Shown: piece after piece, positions 18,735 through 29,880 of the stretch | Position numbering within the stretch: the stretch's first letter is position 1 | Layout of the letters: every line of letters begins with the position of its first letter | Translations under genes and position numbers: made by a program | Notes under the pieces: model-generated | Databases searched by the model: none | What the model saw: only the letters and a program-made list of their open reading frames with translations | What the model was told of the DNA's origin: nothing | DNA from: Coraliomargarita sinensis | GTDB taxonomy: Bacteria; Verrucomicrobiota; Verrucomicrobiia; Opitutales; Coraliomargaritaceae | NCBI RefSeq assembly: GCF_003185655.1 | Contig: NZ_QHJQ01000001.1 | Location: 496,001 to 560,000, forward strand | Direction of reading: 5' to 3' | DNA: 64,000 nucleotides

Positions 18735-20174
18735 ATGTCGATCTACCGGATCACTCTCGCTCTGCTGGCTTGCTGCCTCCTCTGTTTGCCCTCCACCGCT
18801 GAGGAGGAAGTGGCACCTGCTGAAAACACTGTATCCGATCCGGAGGCGGATGGGGGCGTAGATGTCTATGTGATTCCGATTACCGAAGCGATCGGTAAGC
18901 CCAACCTCTTTATTCTTCGGCGGGGCCTGAAGGAAGCCATCGAGAATGACGTCGATATGGTGCTACTGGAAATGGATACCCCGGGGGGGCGAGTTGATGT
19001 CACCATTGAAATGATGGAGATGCTGGCCAGGTTTGACGGGATTACGGCGACCTACGTCAATGACGAGGCCATCTCGGCCGGTTCGTTTATCACTGCATCG
19101 ACGCAGGAGATTTATTTCGCGCCGACCGGTAAGATCGGTGCTTCTGCTGTCATTATGGGGGCGGGGCAGGAAGTCCCGGAAACGGCCAAGATGAAAATCG
19201 AAAGTTACTTGAGGGCCAATATCCGCGCAATTACGGCGGACTATCCCTACCGCTCCGATGTAATACGAGCCATGCTCGATGCCGAGTATGAGTTGGTCAT
19301 CGACGAGGAAGTGATCAAGCCCGCGGGTGAATTACTGACCCTGACCGCCAGCGAAGCACTCAAGGAATACGGGGATCCGCCACAACCGCTGCTTGGGAAA
19401 GGGATTTACGATTCGGTGGAGGAATTGCTCGACGACCGCTTTGGTCCCGGGAACTACGAAATAAAGGACTTTAAGGTCACTTACTCGGAGCGGATCGCCA
19501 AGTGGATGGATACCTTCGCGCCGGCTCTCCTGGGTATCGGCATGCTATTGCTCTTCCTCGAATTCAAAACCCCGGGCTTCGGTATCTTCGGGATCGGCGG
19601 CATCGTGCTCATTGCGATCTTTTTTATCAGTCAGCACATCGCTGGTTTGGCGGGCAACGAGGCCATCCTCTTCTTTGCGCTGGGCATCATTCTGGTATTG
19701 GTCGAGATTTTCTTTTTCCCCGGAGTGCTCATCTTTGCCCTGAGCGGGCTGGCCCTGATCTTTGGTTCACTGCTCTGGGCGATGGTCGATATCTGGCCCG
19801 AAGAACCGATCAGCCTGTCGCCGGAATTTCTGGCGGAGCCCGTAGTGAATCTCGTTTTCGGAATGACGGTTGCCGTGCTCGGAGCGGTTATTTTTGGCCG
19901 CTTTTTTAAGGGGTCCTTTTTCGAGCGCATGCTTGTCCTGGAGGATGCGGCCGGGGGCAGCAGTCAGGAGATCCGCGAAAAGCGCGAATCTTCCCTGCCC
20001 AAGCCCGGCAGCGAAGGGGTCGCCGTTTCAGACCTTTTCCCCAGTGGTCGGGTCGAGGTCGATGGGAAGCGCTATGAGGCACGAAGTGCACTCGGCCCGA
20101 TCGAGCATGACAGCCGGATCCGGGTCAAAGCGCACAATGACTTCAGCCTGATTGTCGAGGAGGTGGAGTCATGA
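18735..20174 (+). CDS. NfeD1b-type membrane-bound serine protease
   Basis: 479 residues from ATG 18735, preferred over the GTG at 18723 because it begins the signal peptide directly. The ClpP/SppA-like protease domain (about 40-250) has LLEMDTPGGRVD, the nucleophile serine in AISAGSFITAS, and the TGKIGASAVI stretch. Four to five membrane helices follow (about 255-400), then a C-terminal OB-fold NfeD domain (about 415-479). NfeD proteins work with flotillin-like or stomatin-like proteins at membrane microdomains. The stop overlaps the next gene by 4 bases. The 260-base gap upstream holds no gene; GC-rich small repeats are present. Confidence 0.92.
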   Translation: MSIYRITLALLACCLLCLPSTAEEEVAPAENTVSDPEADGGVDVYVIPITEAIGKPNLFILRRGLKEAIENDVDMVLLEMDTPGGRVDVTIEMMEMLARFDGITATYVNDEAISAGSFITASTQEIYFAPTGKIGASAVIMGAGQEVPETAKMKIESYLRANIRAITADYPYRSDVIRAMLDAEYELVIDEEVIKPAGELLTLTASEALKEYGDPPQPLLGKGIYDSVEELLDDRFGPGNYEIKDFKVTYSERIAKWMDTFAPALLGIGMLLLFLEFKTPGFGIFGIGGIVLIAIFFISQHIAGLAGNEAILFFALGIILVLVEIFFFPGVLIFALSGLALIFGSLLWAMVDIWPEEPISLSPEFLAEPVVNLVFGMTVAVLGAVIFGRFFKGSFFERMLVLEDAAGGSSQEIREKRESSLPKPGSEGVAVSDLFPSGRVEVDGKRYEARSALGPIEHDSRIRVKAHNDFSLIVEEVES

Positions 20175-20635
20175 TGTTGATCTTGGGACTGATCCTGGCC
20201 GCTCTGGTTCTCATCTTTTTTGAGGTGATCCTGCCCGGAGGCATACTCGGGCTGCTGGCCCTGGCCTGTATTGTCGGTGCCACCTGGCTGGGTTTCGCGG
20301 ATTATGGTGTGGCCGGTGGCGCGCTGACTTTTCTTGGATCGTTAATTGCAGTCGGACTCTTGGTCTTTGTCGAATTCAAGCTGATGGCCAATTCCAAGTG
20401 GGGCAAAGGCTTCTTCCTGGGCTCTTCTGTCTCGGGGCACTCGAATGTTGCCCAGGGGGAGGACAGTATGATTGGTCAGGAAGCCACGGCGATGACTCGT
20501 TTAAATCCCAGTGGAAAGATTGCAATCGACGGACGATCCTACGAAGCTTATTCACAAGATGGTTATATCGATTCCGGAGAGACGGTGATCGTGACCAAAC
20601 GAGAAAATTTTAAACTCATCATCAAAAAACCATGA
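20171..20635 (+). CDS. Short NfeD family membrane protein
   Basis: 154 residues: two to three membrane helices (about 2-75) followed by an OB-fold domain (about 95-154, [20 protein letters not shown] and [20 protein letters not shown]). This is the second NfeD unit in the operon, overlapping the protease gene and the flotillin gene by 4 bases each, so the three are translationally coupled. Confidence 0.9.
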   Translation: MMLILGLILAALVLIFFEVILPGGILGLLALACIVGATWLGFADYGVAGGALTFLGSLIAVGLLVFVEFKLMANSKWGKGFFLGSSVSGHSNVAQGEDSMIGQEATAMTRLNPSGKIAIDGRSYEAYSQDGYIDSGETVIVTKRENFKLIIKKP

Positions 20636-21663
20636 CCTCAACACCACTCCCACTCGCTCTCACCAGTTGGCAACTAGGCTTGGCCGCGATTCTCGGCCTG
20701 ATCCTGGTCATTGCCTTTTTTATCATTATTACGTTTTTCAGCATCTGGCTGCGTGCCTTGCTTTCAGGTGCTCCAGTCGGTTTCCCGACGTTGGTGGCGA
20801 TGCGCCTTCGCGGCGTGCCGGCCTCTGTTATCGTCGATGCCCGAATTGCCGCGGTGAAGGCCGGATTGGAAATGCCGGTCAATGATCTCGAAGCCCATTA
20901 TCTGGCCGAGGGTAATGTTATCCAGACGGTACAGGCACTGGTTGCGGCGGATAAAGCCAATATCGAGTTGGATTGGCAACGTGCCTGCGCCATTGACCTC
21001 GCGACCAAGGGCACCGGAAAGTCCGTGCTCGAAGCGGTTCGTACTTCAATTAATCCGAAGGTAATCAATTGCCCTGACCCTAATGGCGGACGCGGCACGA
21101 TCGACGGCGTCGCCAAGGATGGGATTCAGGTGAAAGCCCGCGCCCGGGTGACGGTTCGTTCCAATCTTGATAATTACGTAGGCAGTGCTTTGGAAGAGAC
21201 TGTCATTGCCCGTGTCGGCGAGGGTATTGTGACCACCATTGGTTCGGCGGATACCTACAAGGACGTCCTCGAATCACCCGATAAAATTTCCAAGGTCGTT
21301 CTGGAACGCGGACTCGATGTTGGCACCGCCTTCGAAATTCTTTCCATCGATATTGCCGATGTTGACGTTGGTGAGAACATTGGTGCGAAACTGCAGGAGT
21401 CCCAGGCCGAGGCCGACAAGAATGTCGCCCAAGCCAAGGCAGAAATGCGTCGTGCCGCTGCTGTTGCCCAAGAGCAGGAAATGAAGGCCCGCGTCGAAGA
21501 AATGCAGGCCAAGGTGGTCGAAGCCGAGGCACAGGTGCCGCTGGCACTGGCAGAAGCCTTCCGCTCCGGCAATCTCGGTGTAATGGACTACTATCGCTTG
21601 AACAATATTAAGGCGGATACCGACATGCGCGACTCCATCTCCAAAGGGGAAGAGGATAAGTAA
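20632..21663 (+). CDS. floA: Flotillin-like protein FloA
   Basis: 343 residues. An N-terminal membrane hairpin (about 13-50) is followed by the SPFH-like domain with the very conserved [42 protein letters not shown] and [13 protein letters not shown] stretches, then an Ala/Glu/Lys coiled coil (about 255-310) and the tail [16 protein letters not shown]. FloA organises functional membrane microdomains. Operon order NfeD-NfeD-FloA is the classical one. Confidence 0.96.
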   Translation: MTSTPLPLALTSWQLGLAAILGLILVIAFFIIITFFSIWLRALLSGAPVGFPTLVAMRLRGVPASVIVDARIAAVKAGLEMPVNDLEAHYLAEGNVIQTVQALVAADKANIELDWQRACAIDLATKGTGKSVLEAVRTSINPKVINCPDPNGGRGTIDGVAKDGIQVKARARVTVRSNLDNYVGSALEETVIARVGEGIVTTIGSADTYKDVLESPDKISKVVLERGLDVGTAFEILSIDIADVDVGENIGAKLQESQAEADKNVAQAKAEMRRAAAVAQEQEMKARVEEMQAKVVEAEAQVPLALAEAFRSGNLGVMDYYRLNNIKADTDMRDSISKGEEDK

Positions 21664-21742
21664 TGCGCCTTGCGCCATGGCGGGGCGGGCTTGTCTCGCA
21701 CCGCCGCTGCGCAACCGCTAATTTCAAAAATCGCAGCCCGAT

Positions 21743-22441
21743 ATGGACAACCTTCTGGAAATACTCGTCCCGCTGATTTTTGCGGCGATCTACTTCTTCG
21801 GGAATATGTTTTCGGGAAAGTCGCAGGAGGACAAAGAGGCACCACCGACCTTGAACCCTCGTCGCGATTCTGACGGCCCGGACGCCGCCGAGCGGCAAAG
21901 GCGCATTCAGGAGGAGATTCGCCGAAAGATCATGGAGCGCCGCCGCGCTTCAGGAAGTGGGCAGACCACATCCACGGCACCCAGCGGGCGTGAATTGCGG
22001 GAGCGTCGGCAACAGGTGGAAGCCCGGCGCCAGGCTCGTGAGGAGGAAGAGGTCCGCCGTGAAGTCGTGGAGGAAGTGCAGAAGGAGCCGTCTGCTTATT
22101 CCATTCCATCGCACGAAATGGAATCGGACCCCGAGTCTCCTACGTTTACCTGGGACGATTCGGATAATGCCTACGATAGTACCATGGAGGCGCGTCTGAA
22201 ACGTATTGAGGAAACCAAACGGCAGGCAGAAAAGTTACAGAAACAGGCCGCTAAGCGAAATAATACTCCGGATCAGGAGGATAAGCAGGGCAAGCAGCAA
22301 ACCGGAGGCTATTTTACCGGTACGGTCCGTGATAGCCTAAAAGATCCCCGAGCCGCTCGTGTTGCCTTTATCTACGGTGAAGTATTGGGGCGGCCAATCA
22401 GCTTGAGGAAAGAAGCCAGCTCAGTTCCCGGTTTGAACTGA
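21743..22441 (+). CDS. Membrane-anchored charged coiled-coil protein, downstream of floA
   Basis: 232 residues. A single N-terminal membrane helix (about 5-25, LEILVPLIFAAIYFFGNMF) is followed by a highly charged, mostly Arg/Glu/Gln helical region (about 50-130 and 150-185) predicted to form a coiled coil. The end IYGEVLGRPISLRK reads like a short conserved C-terminal motif. It follows floA by 79 bases on the same strand and is probably part of the microdomain operon. No named family recognised. Confidence 0.75.
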   Translation: MDNLLEILVPLIFAAIYFFGNMFSGKSQEDKEAPPTLNPRRDSDGPDAAERQRRIQEEIRRKIMERRRASGSGQTTSTAPSGRELRERRQQVEARRQAREEEEVRREVVEEVQKEPSAYSIPSHEMESDPESPTFTWDDSDNAYDSTMEARLKRIEETKRQAEKLQKQAAKRNNTPDQEDKQGKQQTGGYFTGTVRDSLKDPRAARVAFIYGEVLGRPISLRKEASSVPGLN

Positions 22442-22442
22442 T

Positions 22443-22476
22443 TTGGCGAAATTATTTCGCGGCAAATTGATCTTTT
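22443..22476 (+). terminator. Possible terminator after the NfeD-FloA operon
   Basis: An imperfect inverted repeat around GCGAAATTATTTCGC is followed by a short run of T (TCTTTTTG). The T-run is displaced from the stem, so the call is weak. Confidence 0.4.
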
Positions 22477-22567
22477 TGTAAGTTGCCGTGTCGTAGTGAC
22501 GTTCATGTGACGATAGTCATTTCATTTTGCTATGCCTGCTTCTCTCCTGAACCCTACCTGTCCGACC

Positions 22568-23080
22568 ATGACCACAGAAGAACTCTTTGACGTTGTCGAT
22601 GAGCAGGACCGTGTGCTCCGCTCCGAGGCCCGTTCGGTAGTTCACCGTGATGGTCTCCTGCACCGGGCCGTGCACATCTTTGTTTTTAACTCAAGCGGTG
22701 AACTCTATCTGCAACGCCGTTCGATGAATAAAGACAGTGCGCCAGGCAAATGGGTAAGCTCCTGCTCGGGCCATGTCGACAGCGGTGAGAATTATGATGC
22801 CGCCGCACGCCGTGAATTGGGTGAGGAAATCGGCCTCTATGATCCGATCAATATGAAGCCGGTTTTTAAGGAAGCGGCCTGCCGTCCAACTGGAAATGAG
22901 TTTGTCTGGGTCTATGACTGTCACTCTGAAGGCCCTTTCATACTTGATCCGGACGAGGTTAGCGACGGGCAGTGGATCGGACTGGATGCGGTCAATGGCT
23001 GGATCGAAGAACGCCCCCGTGATTTTGCCTGGTCCTTTACTCATTTATGGGCGAAATACCGAAAGCTGGTAGAGCGCTAA
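22568..23080 (+). CDS. NUDIX hydrolase
   Basis: 170 residues from ATG 22568 ([17 protein letters not shown]), chosen over the upstream ATG 22532 because family members begin with this segment. The Nudix box is [20 protein letters not shown] followed by IGL, with all catalytic Glu residues. The N-terminal FDVVDEQD and HRAVHIFVF resemble the isopentenyl-diphosphate isomerase-like/YfcD subgroup. Substrate cannot be told from sequence. It stands alone. Confidence 0.9.
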   Translation: MTTEELFDVVDEQDRVLRSEARSVVHRDGLLHRAVHIFVFNSSGELYLQRRSMNKDSAPGKWVSSCSGHVDSGENYDAAARRELGEEIGLYDPINMKPVFKEAACRPTGNEFVWVYDCHSEGPFILDPDEVSDGQWIGLDAVNGWIEERPRDFAWSFTHLWAKYRKLVER

Positions 23081-23116
23081 CTGAAGCCAGGAAGGCGGGA
23101 ATTATCCGTCTCGATA

Positions 23117-23818
23117 CTAGAGTTCTTCATAGAGCATGTGGCCACCGAGTTTAAGTGAGGCCTTTCTATACGGTGGTGTCAGGAACAGGATTGCCCGGCT
23201 TTCGGGGTCGATGCGAAAGCTGTTTCGGTAAACCAGATGATGACGCGACGATCCTTTTGCCAAAATTGATAAGTCGGTTTGGCTGTTGCGGGATAACTCA
23301 AAAGGCTGGCTGCATGAGAGACTTTGTAACTCAAACTTTTCTCCTTCTGCCATTCCGATCAAGGGTAGGGCGGTAAGATTAATGATGCGGACCGTACCGC
23401 TCTGCCCTGAAGAGCCTCCATCCTCTATCGAGAGAATTTTGAAGGGGTTCTTCGCACCGGAATCCGTTTGGGGCACGAAGACAAAGAGTATCTTATCCGC
23501 ATCAGGTGGAAGCGGCACCGAACCAAGTTCAACCAGGACGCCTTCTTCATGTTCTTCGCGATGACTACCCTTTTGTAAAAACTTCAGGGTCAGTGCTTCG
23601 ACTGGAACTTGTGCTGTATATGTTCCCGAGCGTCTCTTGCGATGAAACGTCAATGCCGTTGGTTTGTCGCTGGCGCCTTGAAAGTAAATATTTGAGTAGT
23701 TGCCCGGTCTTAGTCCGTAAACGGTGAAACTGATCGATGTCAGCTCATTTTGCTGAGCCGGTATGGCTTGCAGGCAAAAAAACAAAGCAAGGATGATTGC
23801 TGTAGCCCGTTGCTTCAT
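23117..23818 (-). CDS. Secreted protein of unknown function
   Basis: 233 residues from ATG 23818 (MKQRATAIILALFFCLQAIPAQ), which starts a signal peptide; a TTG 12 bases upstream would overlap the preceding gene. The mature part is beta-rich (ISFTVYGLRPGNYSNIYFQG, AILFLTPPYRKASLKLGG). It begins 4 bases after the stop of the large prepilin-like gene, so the two form an operon. I see no domain; the pairing suggests a surface or secretion-linked role. Confidence 0.7.
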   Translation of the reverse strand: MKQRATAIILALFFCLQAIPAQQNELTSISFTVYGLRPGNYSNIYFQGASDKPTALTFHRKRRSGTYTAQVPVEALTLKFLQKGSHREEHEEGVLVELGSVPLPPDADKILFVFVPQTDSGAKNPFKILSIEDGGSSGQSGTVRIINLTALPLIGMAEGEKFELQSLSCSQPFELSRNSQTDLSILAKGSSRHHLVYRNSFRIDPESRAILFLTPPYRKASLKLGGHMLYEEL

Positions 23819-23822
23819 AGCT

Positions 23823-26800
23823 TTAATCAAACTTCGGCGTCAGCCATTCGAATTGTAGTATTTGAAATTTACGTCCGAATTCAGGGTTTGTATGTGCTTC
23901 AGCCAGGCGTTGAACGGTGGCCCGACACATTGCGCTTTCTAAGACCCTGCCTGTGCTTGGATCATTGATGTCGGCACGGGCGGTGATTTCGAAGCTATCA
24001 GAGCGCACGCTGGCTAAGCTGCCGATCGCATTCAGTAAAGCCCGCTGATCGATACTGCTGGGGCCGTAGGCGGGAATCTCGTCAAAGTCGCCGCTGCGTT
24101 GGTTGACCTCCGGGGTCGCATTGATGGCGTCCTGCAGCAGGCCGCTGGAGATGTATTCAGCAAGACTGAAGGGTGGGTGGCCTTCTTCATTATAGAACTC
24201 GCGCAGTTCTTCGACGATGGCCTGGCCGAGTTTTATCGGAATGTCCTTTTGCAACTCCCGAAACGACTGAACAAAGGCCGGGTGTTGGCGGTCCGTGTGT
24301 AGCTGGACTGAATCGATCCGAAAGGCATTGTCGTAGTCGCCTACCTCTTTTCTCAGCAAGACCTCATAGCGGGGGCCGAATTCTCTCTCCGTGGCATTGA
24401 ATGCGGCAGCTTCCGGAAATTTGAAAAACCCATTGTTCAGTTTCTTCGGAACGCGAAACCACTCCGGGGGATTCGCGAAGCTGCCTTGTTCGTATCGCAT
24501 CCGTGCGTCCTCCGCTGCTATGCGGTGCCCGCTCAGCACTTTTTCCCAGGCGAGTGCAGAAGTGGAGTTGAGATTAAACCCGTTCTCTAGAATCAGACCT
24601 TCAGCGGCATCGACTCCGCTCAAGGTAAGATTCTCATCCAGCACATGCAGGCGGCAGTTGAGCAATGGTTTCGAGCCAAGGTCTTGATCTGATCCTGACG
24701 GGGCGGGCAAGGTGGAGAAGAAGTATCGATCATACACGGCATTGAGTTCTTCGCCCCAGGGGTTGCCGATGGGGTTCGGGCGCTCGCCGGGGTAGTGAAT
24801 CGCATTGAGAAGGTCGGGATTTGTCGGCTCAACCGTGGCGATATTGAAGACGCGGGCCACCCGGTCTTTCCGACCGGTGCCGGATGTCTGGTAGTAAAAG
24901 AAGTCGTCACTTTTGAAGCTCTCTCCCGGGTCGAAAAACCCCGGATCAAAGTCGTTGCTGCTAAGACGGAAATCGTAGGGCGGGGTGTCGGGATCGGTCC
25001 ATACGGCATTGATGTTCCAGTGGTTAAGGTCGATGGAGAAACTGCGGCGGCGTGGGTCCTGCAGGCTGAGCCAGTTGGAAAGGTCGGCTACCATGGTTTC
25101 CGAGTTTTGACTGTCGAGGAATTTGAAGCGAAAGCCGAAGGCATAGCCGATACGCTCTAATGATTCATTGTTCATCCCGAATTGGCCGTCTTTGGAACTC
25201 TTCCTCCGGTTGAACCACGTCGCTCTTTGGCCGGACTCATATTCAATCTCGAAATCGGGGTAACCATCGAGTTCAAAGGCATAGATTTCCTTTTCCGCTC
25301 CAGTCGAGTTGATTGCAATCACACGAATATCAACGGGGCCGGACATCGTAAATTCACCACTGTATTCATCACTGTTTTTCCCAGCCAGGGCTGTTCCCAA
25401 AGGCAGGTGAAATGTTCCGGTATCGCCGGTTCCTCCATTATCACGCGGAAGGGTGGTGTAAAAGACCATGCCGGGCCGCATGGTTTGATCTCCTGTATCC
25501 CGGCTCAGAAGATAGCTCAGGTCAGGTAGGCTGCCTGTCGTGGTTTCACCGGAGCTATTGTTTGTGATTGAATAGTTCGGGAGGTTGGAGATTTCAAACC
25601 GCAGGTCGGAATACCCCAACTCAGCAGCGAGGTCATCCTTTCCCAGGACGAAGGGTACGGTGTAGGGGTTCCATAGTTCGATATAAAGCTTGTGCACGAG
25701 GTAGAGCTCTCCGGCCTCGGTCTGGTCGTCGGCGGCAAGCCCGGCGCTGACTTGAAATTCAGTGATAACCGGCAGAATCGAAAAGTCCTGCTCGGCCGAC
25801 TCGACAGCGCTTACAGTGTCGCGCGGGATTTGCATCCCCATCATACTGTCTTTGTCGCCAGCAGTGGGATTTGCATTCACGTATAAGGCCCGGGCAAAAT
25901 CCGGAGTCAGTAAACTATCGGCGTCGGCGTATAAGGTATTTAAATCTGCCGCCGTGATCGTATGCGGATGGATCGTTTTTAAGTAGCTGAGGTCTTTCTT
26001 GAGCCCGCCTTCTTTGCTGTTCGAAAGCACGAAGTAATTTTCCAGAGTCACGGCGTGCAGGAACTGGGAAGCGACTTTTTTCTTGAGCGGTAAGGCGAAG
26101 TCTTCGACGAGAGGTGCTATCTGACTTTTCGAATTGATCTTTTCGAGCTCGTGCAGGATTGAGTCGGAGGATTCGGTGATATCATACAACGCCTTAAAAT
26201 CAAAAACCGGGTCGTTCAAAAAGGCTGCGCTGCGCAGCGTCTTTTCGCTATAGCCATAATACTCTGGTGGTGTGGCCTTGCCTTCCAGTGTTGGCAGCTC
26301 CTGGGATACGTCATTCACGGGCTTTATTGCGGCCTTGACGCCCTCGTCGGCGACCCACCAGGCGATCTCTGTCTCATTTGATTCGAGCGAGGTTGTTGGC
26401 GCCCGTACAGCTGGCACGTCGTAAGGAGTATGGTAAGTGCCGTCACTTCGGTGGTCGTATTCAGCCTGCAGTTGGACTGAAGGTGAATTCGCCGATGGAT
26501 CGGGCGTATCGCCGGAAACGAGCCAATGCGCCTCTGCGGATTCATTGCTTGTGTCCCATACGCCCGTCCAATAACGATTCTGATTGCTCGCGCCTGTGAT
26601 CTCCGCTCTGGCCGTGACGCGTTGGTCGGGGCCGGCGTGCCTTTGCAGGTCACCCAGCGCCATCATGAGGGCAAGGCGGGCCGCTTCCCGAGCTCTGAGT
26701 TTGGATAATGCGGTCATGCCGGCTTGCTTCTCCATCTGCAGTATCAGCGTCATTGAGACGATCAGCACCACGAGGAAAGCCGTCAGGAAGATTGCCACGA

Positions 26801-26882
26801 TGAGGGAAAACCCCTGCTTCGTGCCTGCTTGTGGGCTCTTTTCGGGAAAGTAAACCAAAATGAGATTAGCAAAAGATGCCAA
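23823..26882 (-). CDS. Very large prepilin-like protein (resembles Verru_Chthon cassette protein A / PilX-type)
   Basis: About 1019 residues; the start is uncertain (TTG at 26882; no ATG precedes the membrane segment). Near the N-terminus [21 protein letters not shown] has the prepilin-peptidase pattern (basic, Gly, Phe) and a single hydrophobic helix. It is followed by a helical segment with [28 protein letters not shown], which recurs in a family of giant type IV-pilus-like proteins of Verrucomicrobiota. The rest is a long extracytoplasmic domain without recognised folds. Such genes usually sit with three other pseudopilin genes; here only the small secreted partner follows. Divergent from the NtrC-type regulator by 150 bases. 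Confidence 0.65.
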   Translation of the reverse strand: MASFANLILVYFPEKSPQAGTKQGFSLIVAIFLTAFLVVLIVSMTLILQMEKQAGMTALSKLRAREAARLALMMALGDLQRHAGPDQRVTARAEITGASNQNRYWTGVWDTSNESAEAHWLVSGDTPDPSANSPSVQLQAEYDHRSDGTYHTPYDVPAVRAPTTSLESNETEIAWWVADEGVKAAIKPVNDVSQELPTLEGKATPPEYYGYSEKTLRSAAFLNDPVFDFKALYDITESSDSILHELEKINSKSQIAPLVEDFALPLKKKVASQFLHAVTLENYFVLSNSKEGGLKKDLSYLKTIHPHTITAADLNTLYADADSLLTPDFARALYVNANPTAGDKDSMMGMQIPRDTVSAVESAEQDFSILPVITEFQVSAGLAADDQTEAGELYLVHKLYIELWNPYTVPFVLGKDDLAAELGYSDLRFEISNLPNYSITNNSSGETTTGSLPDLSYLLSRDTGDQTMRPGMVFYTTLPRDNGGTGDTGTFHLPLGTALAGKNSDEYSGEFTMSGPVDIRVIAINSTGAEKEIYAFELDGYPDFEIEYESGQRATWFNRRKSSKDGQFGMNNESLERIGYAFGFRFKFLDSQNSETMVADLSNWLSLQDPRRRSFSIDLNHWNINAVWTDPDTPPYDFRLSSNDFDPGFFDPGESFKSDDFFYYQTSGTGRKDRVARVFNIATVEPTNPDLLNAIHYPGERPNPIGNPWGEELNAVYDRYFFSTLPAPSGSDQDLGSKPLLNCRLHVLDENLTLSGVDAAEGLILENGFNLNSTSALAWEKVLSGHRIAAEDARMRYEQGSFANPPEWFRVPKKLNNGFFKFPEAAAFNATEREFGPRYEVLLRKEVGDYDNAFRIDSVQLHTDRQHPAFVQSFRELQKDIPIKLGQAIVEELREFYNEEGHPPFSLAEYISSGLLQDAINATPEVNQRSGDFDEIPAYGPSSIDQRALLNAIGSLASVRSDSFEITARADINDPSTGRVLESAMCRATVQRLAEAHTNPEFGRKFQILQFEWLTPKFD

Positions 26883-27032
26883 ATCGAGCCTCCAATGACT
26901 AGTACTTTCTCAAAGATAGCCTTTCCGATGGGCGCATTCTTGAATTTTTTACATTCGGCGACAATCTTGGTGTCAGCATCACTCTTGCCTTATTGCAACA
27001 GCCCGCCAACCTACCGGCCCTTATTACACAAT

Positions 27033-28532
27033 ATGTCAGCAGCGCCATCCAAACCCAAGATCCTGGTAATCGACGACGACGATGACCTTCGCTATTCCTT
27101 GAAACGCGTCTTTTCAGGTAGGCAATACGAAGTCGTTGAGGCGAATAGCGCTGAGAAAGGCCTCGAGGTCGCGGAGAAGGAGAAGCCTGATGTGATCCTT
27201 CTTGATAATCGCATGGAGGGCATGAGTGGGATCGAGGCGCTGCAACATCTTCGCGGGATTAATCCCAATGCCATGATCATATTAATGACGGCTTACGGGA
27301 CGACCCAGACGACGATTGAAGCGATGAAGTTCGGTGCGTTCGACTACATCATGAAGCCCTTTGATCTAAAGAAGATCCTTTCGATTACGGAAGCGGCGCT
27401 GGCGACATCGAGTGATTTGGATCGTGCCAACAAAGACGAGTCGAGCGGGGGCATCAGCCAGGAAGATGTCGATGGTGGGATTATCGGCAGCTCCGCCGCC
27501 ATGCAGGACGTGTTCAAGATGATCGGGCAGGTGGCCGCCAGCGAAGTGACGGTCATGATCACCGGCGAGAGCGGCACGGGCAAAGAACTGATCGCACGTT
27601 CGATCTTTCAGAACAGTCTTCGTTCCCAGAAGCCCTACATAGCCGTCAACTGTGCGGCGATACCGGAAAACCTCATCGAAAGTGAGCTTTTTGGCCATGA
27701 GAAGGGTTCTTTTACCGGGGCGACCAGTCAGCGCATCGGTAAATTCGAACTATGCGATGGCGGCACGATTTTCCTCGATGAGATCGGGGATATGGCGCTG
27801 ACCACTCAGACGAAGATTCTGCGGGCCCTGCAGGAAGGTGAAATCCAGAGGGTTGGGAGCAGCGAGACGATCAAGGTGGATGTCCGCATGCTCGCGGCGA
27901 CCAATAAACCGCTCGAAGAAATGGTGGAGGAGAAAACCTTCCGCGAAGACCTTTATTACCGCCTGAATGTGGTGCGCATCCAGTTGCCGCCGTTACGGGA
28001 GCGCATGGAGGACGTGCCCCTGCTGATCGATTTTGCACTCAAGCGGCTCAAGCAGGATCGTAAGGCACACGTCAGTGCAGTCTCTCCGGAGGCGTTGGCT
28101 AGCTTGATGAAGTACACCTGGCCCGGCAATGTTCGTGAGTTAGAGAACATTATCTACCGGAGCGCGGTGATGGCTCAAAGCGATACGATCTTGATGAAGG
28201 ATCTGCCCAGGGAGATTCTCTCTGCTGTCGGTGCCGATATGTCATCGCCAAAAATGCCCACTCCAAAAAAGGAAGCGGCAAAAGAGGCAGAGCTTGAAAG
28301 CAAAACCGCCGGGGAAGAAGTGCTGCTTGGGGCGCCGGAAGAGAATGCCTTCGATGGCGCTTATCGCCTTCTGCGCAGCGAGCAGGGGAATAATATTCTC
28401 GAGCATGCTGAACGGGAGCTGATTCGGCGCGCCCTCGAAGAGGTTGGCGGGAAGCAGGTAAAAGCTGCTGAAATACTGGGCATGACCCGGTCGACCCTTC
28501 GAAAGCGAATCGACCAATACGACCTGGGCTAG
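27033..28532 (+). CDS. Sigma-54-dependent response regulator (NtrC family)
   Basis: 499 residues from ATG 27033; the longer upstream frame adds a non-conserved hydrophobic tail and overlaps the divergent gene, so it is rejected. Receiver domain (about 10-125) with DDDD acidic pocket, phosphoacceptor Asp in ILLDNRMEG and KPF lysine. AAA+ domain (about 150-380) with Walker [12 protein letters not shown], sigma-54 contact loop GSFTGA, Walker [12 protein letters not shown] and R-finger RALQEG. A Fis-type helix-turn-helix ends the protein ([16 protein letters not shown]). No histidine kinase gene is adjacent. Confidence 0.95.
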   Translation: MSAAPSKPKILVIDDDDDLRYSLKRVFSGRQYEVVEANSAEKGLEVAEKEKPDVILLDNRMEGMSGIEALQHLRGINPNAMIILMTAYGTTQTTIEAMKFGAFDYIMKPFDLKKILSITEAALATSSDLDRANKDESSGGISQEDVDGGIIGSSAAMQDVFKMIGQVAASEVTVMITGESGTGKELIARSIFQNSLRSQKPYIAVNCAAIPENLIESELFGHEKGSFTGATSQRIGKFELCDGGTIFLDEIGDMALTTQTKILRALQEGEIQRVGSSETIKVDVRMLAATNKPLEEMVEEKTFREDLYYRLNVVRIQLPPLRERMEDVPLLIDFALKRLKQDRKAHVSAVSPEALASLMKYTWPGNVRELENIIYRSAVMAQSDTILMKDLPREILSAVGADMSSPKMPTPKKEAAKEAELESKTAGEEVLLGAPEENAFDGAYRLLRSEQGNNILEHAERELIRRALEEVGGKQVKAAEILGMTRSTLRKRIDQYDLG

Positions 28533-28700
28533 GAGAATTTCGTCGAAATCATTCAGCCGGCTATCAAAAAATGAGCGTTGGGCGAAGAGATATCATGCGG
28601 CCAATTGAACACTTTGACCTTCGGCATGTCTCCTCCAGTTGCGCAACACCTTGACCTTTGCGTGTGCGCAGTATGCTTCTCATTTAAACTTATCTTATTT

Positions 28701-29825
28701 ATGAAAAATCCCAAAACCAATCGAATCATCCTCTGCGCGCTTTTTGCGACGGCGCCGTTTCTTTATGCAGAAGAAGCACCAGCCGCAGATAAATCTGTAG
28801 AAAATTCCGCGGAGAAATCCGTACCGCAGCTTTCTGAGCAGGAGCTCCACGAAATGCTGGGCTATCTGACCGCGTTGAGTGGCGGTGTCAGTTCGCTTCA
28901 GTTGGACGAGGCCGCTATTACTGAACTGGCTCGCGGCTTGCACAAAGCACTGTCCGGCGAGATTAGCATGGCTTCGCTCTCGCAGCCTGAAGTTCAGGCG
29001 GCGCTGGGTGAGGCTCAGGCGCGTGCCGAGGCGGTTCAACAATCGAGCGAAAAACTCCCCGGATTTTCGGAAGGCTCACTCGAAAAAATTGGTGTGGTTG
29101 TTTCGATGCAATCGGGCGTTCAGCAGCTTGGTTTCGGAGCGGACGAGGCTGACGCGATCCGGGATGGTTTCATCGAGGGCGCCAGCGCGAAGGAGATGGA
29201 TCCGGAAATCGAGGCCAAGATGCCCGCTTTCCAGGCATTTATCCAAAGCCGGATGGAAAAAGCCCAGGCTGCCGTAGCGGCTCAGGAAGAGAAAGCCCGT
29301 GAGGCCGCGATGGCAGAATTTAAGAACGTCGCTGACGAGTGGAGTCAAAAGGACAACATCAATGTCGTCCTCGAAACCACGCAAGGTGATGTTGAAATCG
29401 AACTTTACCCCAAAGAAGCACCGCTAGCGGTGGCCAATTTCGTCGGTCATATTGAGAACGACTACTACGACGGTCTTATTTTCCACCGGGTCATTGATGG
29501 ATTCATGATTCAAGGTGGCGACCCTCTGGGTAAGGGCACCGGTGGGGAGTCGATCTGGGGCAAGCCTTTCCCCGACGAGTTTAGCGATACGCTGCGCTTT
29601 GATGAGAAGGGTCTTCTTGCGATGGCCAACTCCGGGCCGATGACGAATGGAAGCCAGTTTTTTATCACCACCAGTAAGCCGAACTGGTTGAACGACAAGC
29701 ATACCATTTTCGGTAAGGTGGTCGAAGGTTACGATAACGTGGAGAAAATCGAAAAGACCGAAACCGGCGCACAGGACAAGCCGGTTGAGGATCAGAAGAT
29801 TGTTCAGGCTTACGTTAAAGAGTAG
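28701..29825 (+). CDS. Periplasmic peptidyl-prolyl isomerase: FKBP-N-like domain fused to cyclophilin
   Basis: 374 residues from ATG 28701 with a signal peptide (residues 1-22, ending FLYAEEA). Residues 45-205 are helical and resemble the FKBP-type N-terminal dimerisation domain ([36 protein letters not shown]). Residues 225-374 are a complete cyclophilin: [57 protein letters not shown], containing the catalytic Arg of FHRVI. It catalyses proline isomerisation during envelope protein folding. Swapping the usual FKBP catalytic domain for a cyclophilin is uncommon. Confidence 0.9.
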   Translation: MKNPKTNRIILCALFATAPFLYAEEAPAADKSVENSAEKSVPQLSEQELHEMLGYLTALSGGVSSLQLDEAAITELARGLHKALSGEISMASLSQPEVQAALGEAQARAEAVQQSSEKLPGFSEGSLEKIGVVVSMQSGVQQLGFGADEADAIRDGFIEGASAKEMDPEIEAKMPAFQAFIQSRMEKAQAAVAAQEEKAREAAMAEFKNVADEWSQKDNINVVLETTQGDVEIELYPKEAPLAVANFVGHIENDYYDGLIFHRVIDGFMIQGGDPLGKGTGGESIWGKPFPDEFSDTLRFDEKGLLAMANSGPMTNGSQFFITTSKPNWLNDKHTIFGKVVEGYDNVEKIEKTETGAQDKPVEDQKIVQAYVKE

Positions 29826-29847
29826 CGTCCGCTGAAAAAATTTTGCG

Positions 29848-29880
29848 AAAGGGTGAAGTCTGCGGGCTTCACCCTTTTTT
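29848..29880 (+). terminator. Terminator after the isomerase gene (probably bidirectional)
   Basis: Perfect 8 bp stem GGGTGAAG/CTTCACCC, 8-base loop and six T. The A-run on the left side would serve the convergent queE as well. Confidence 0.9.
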
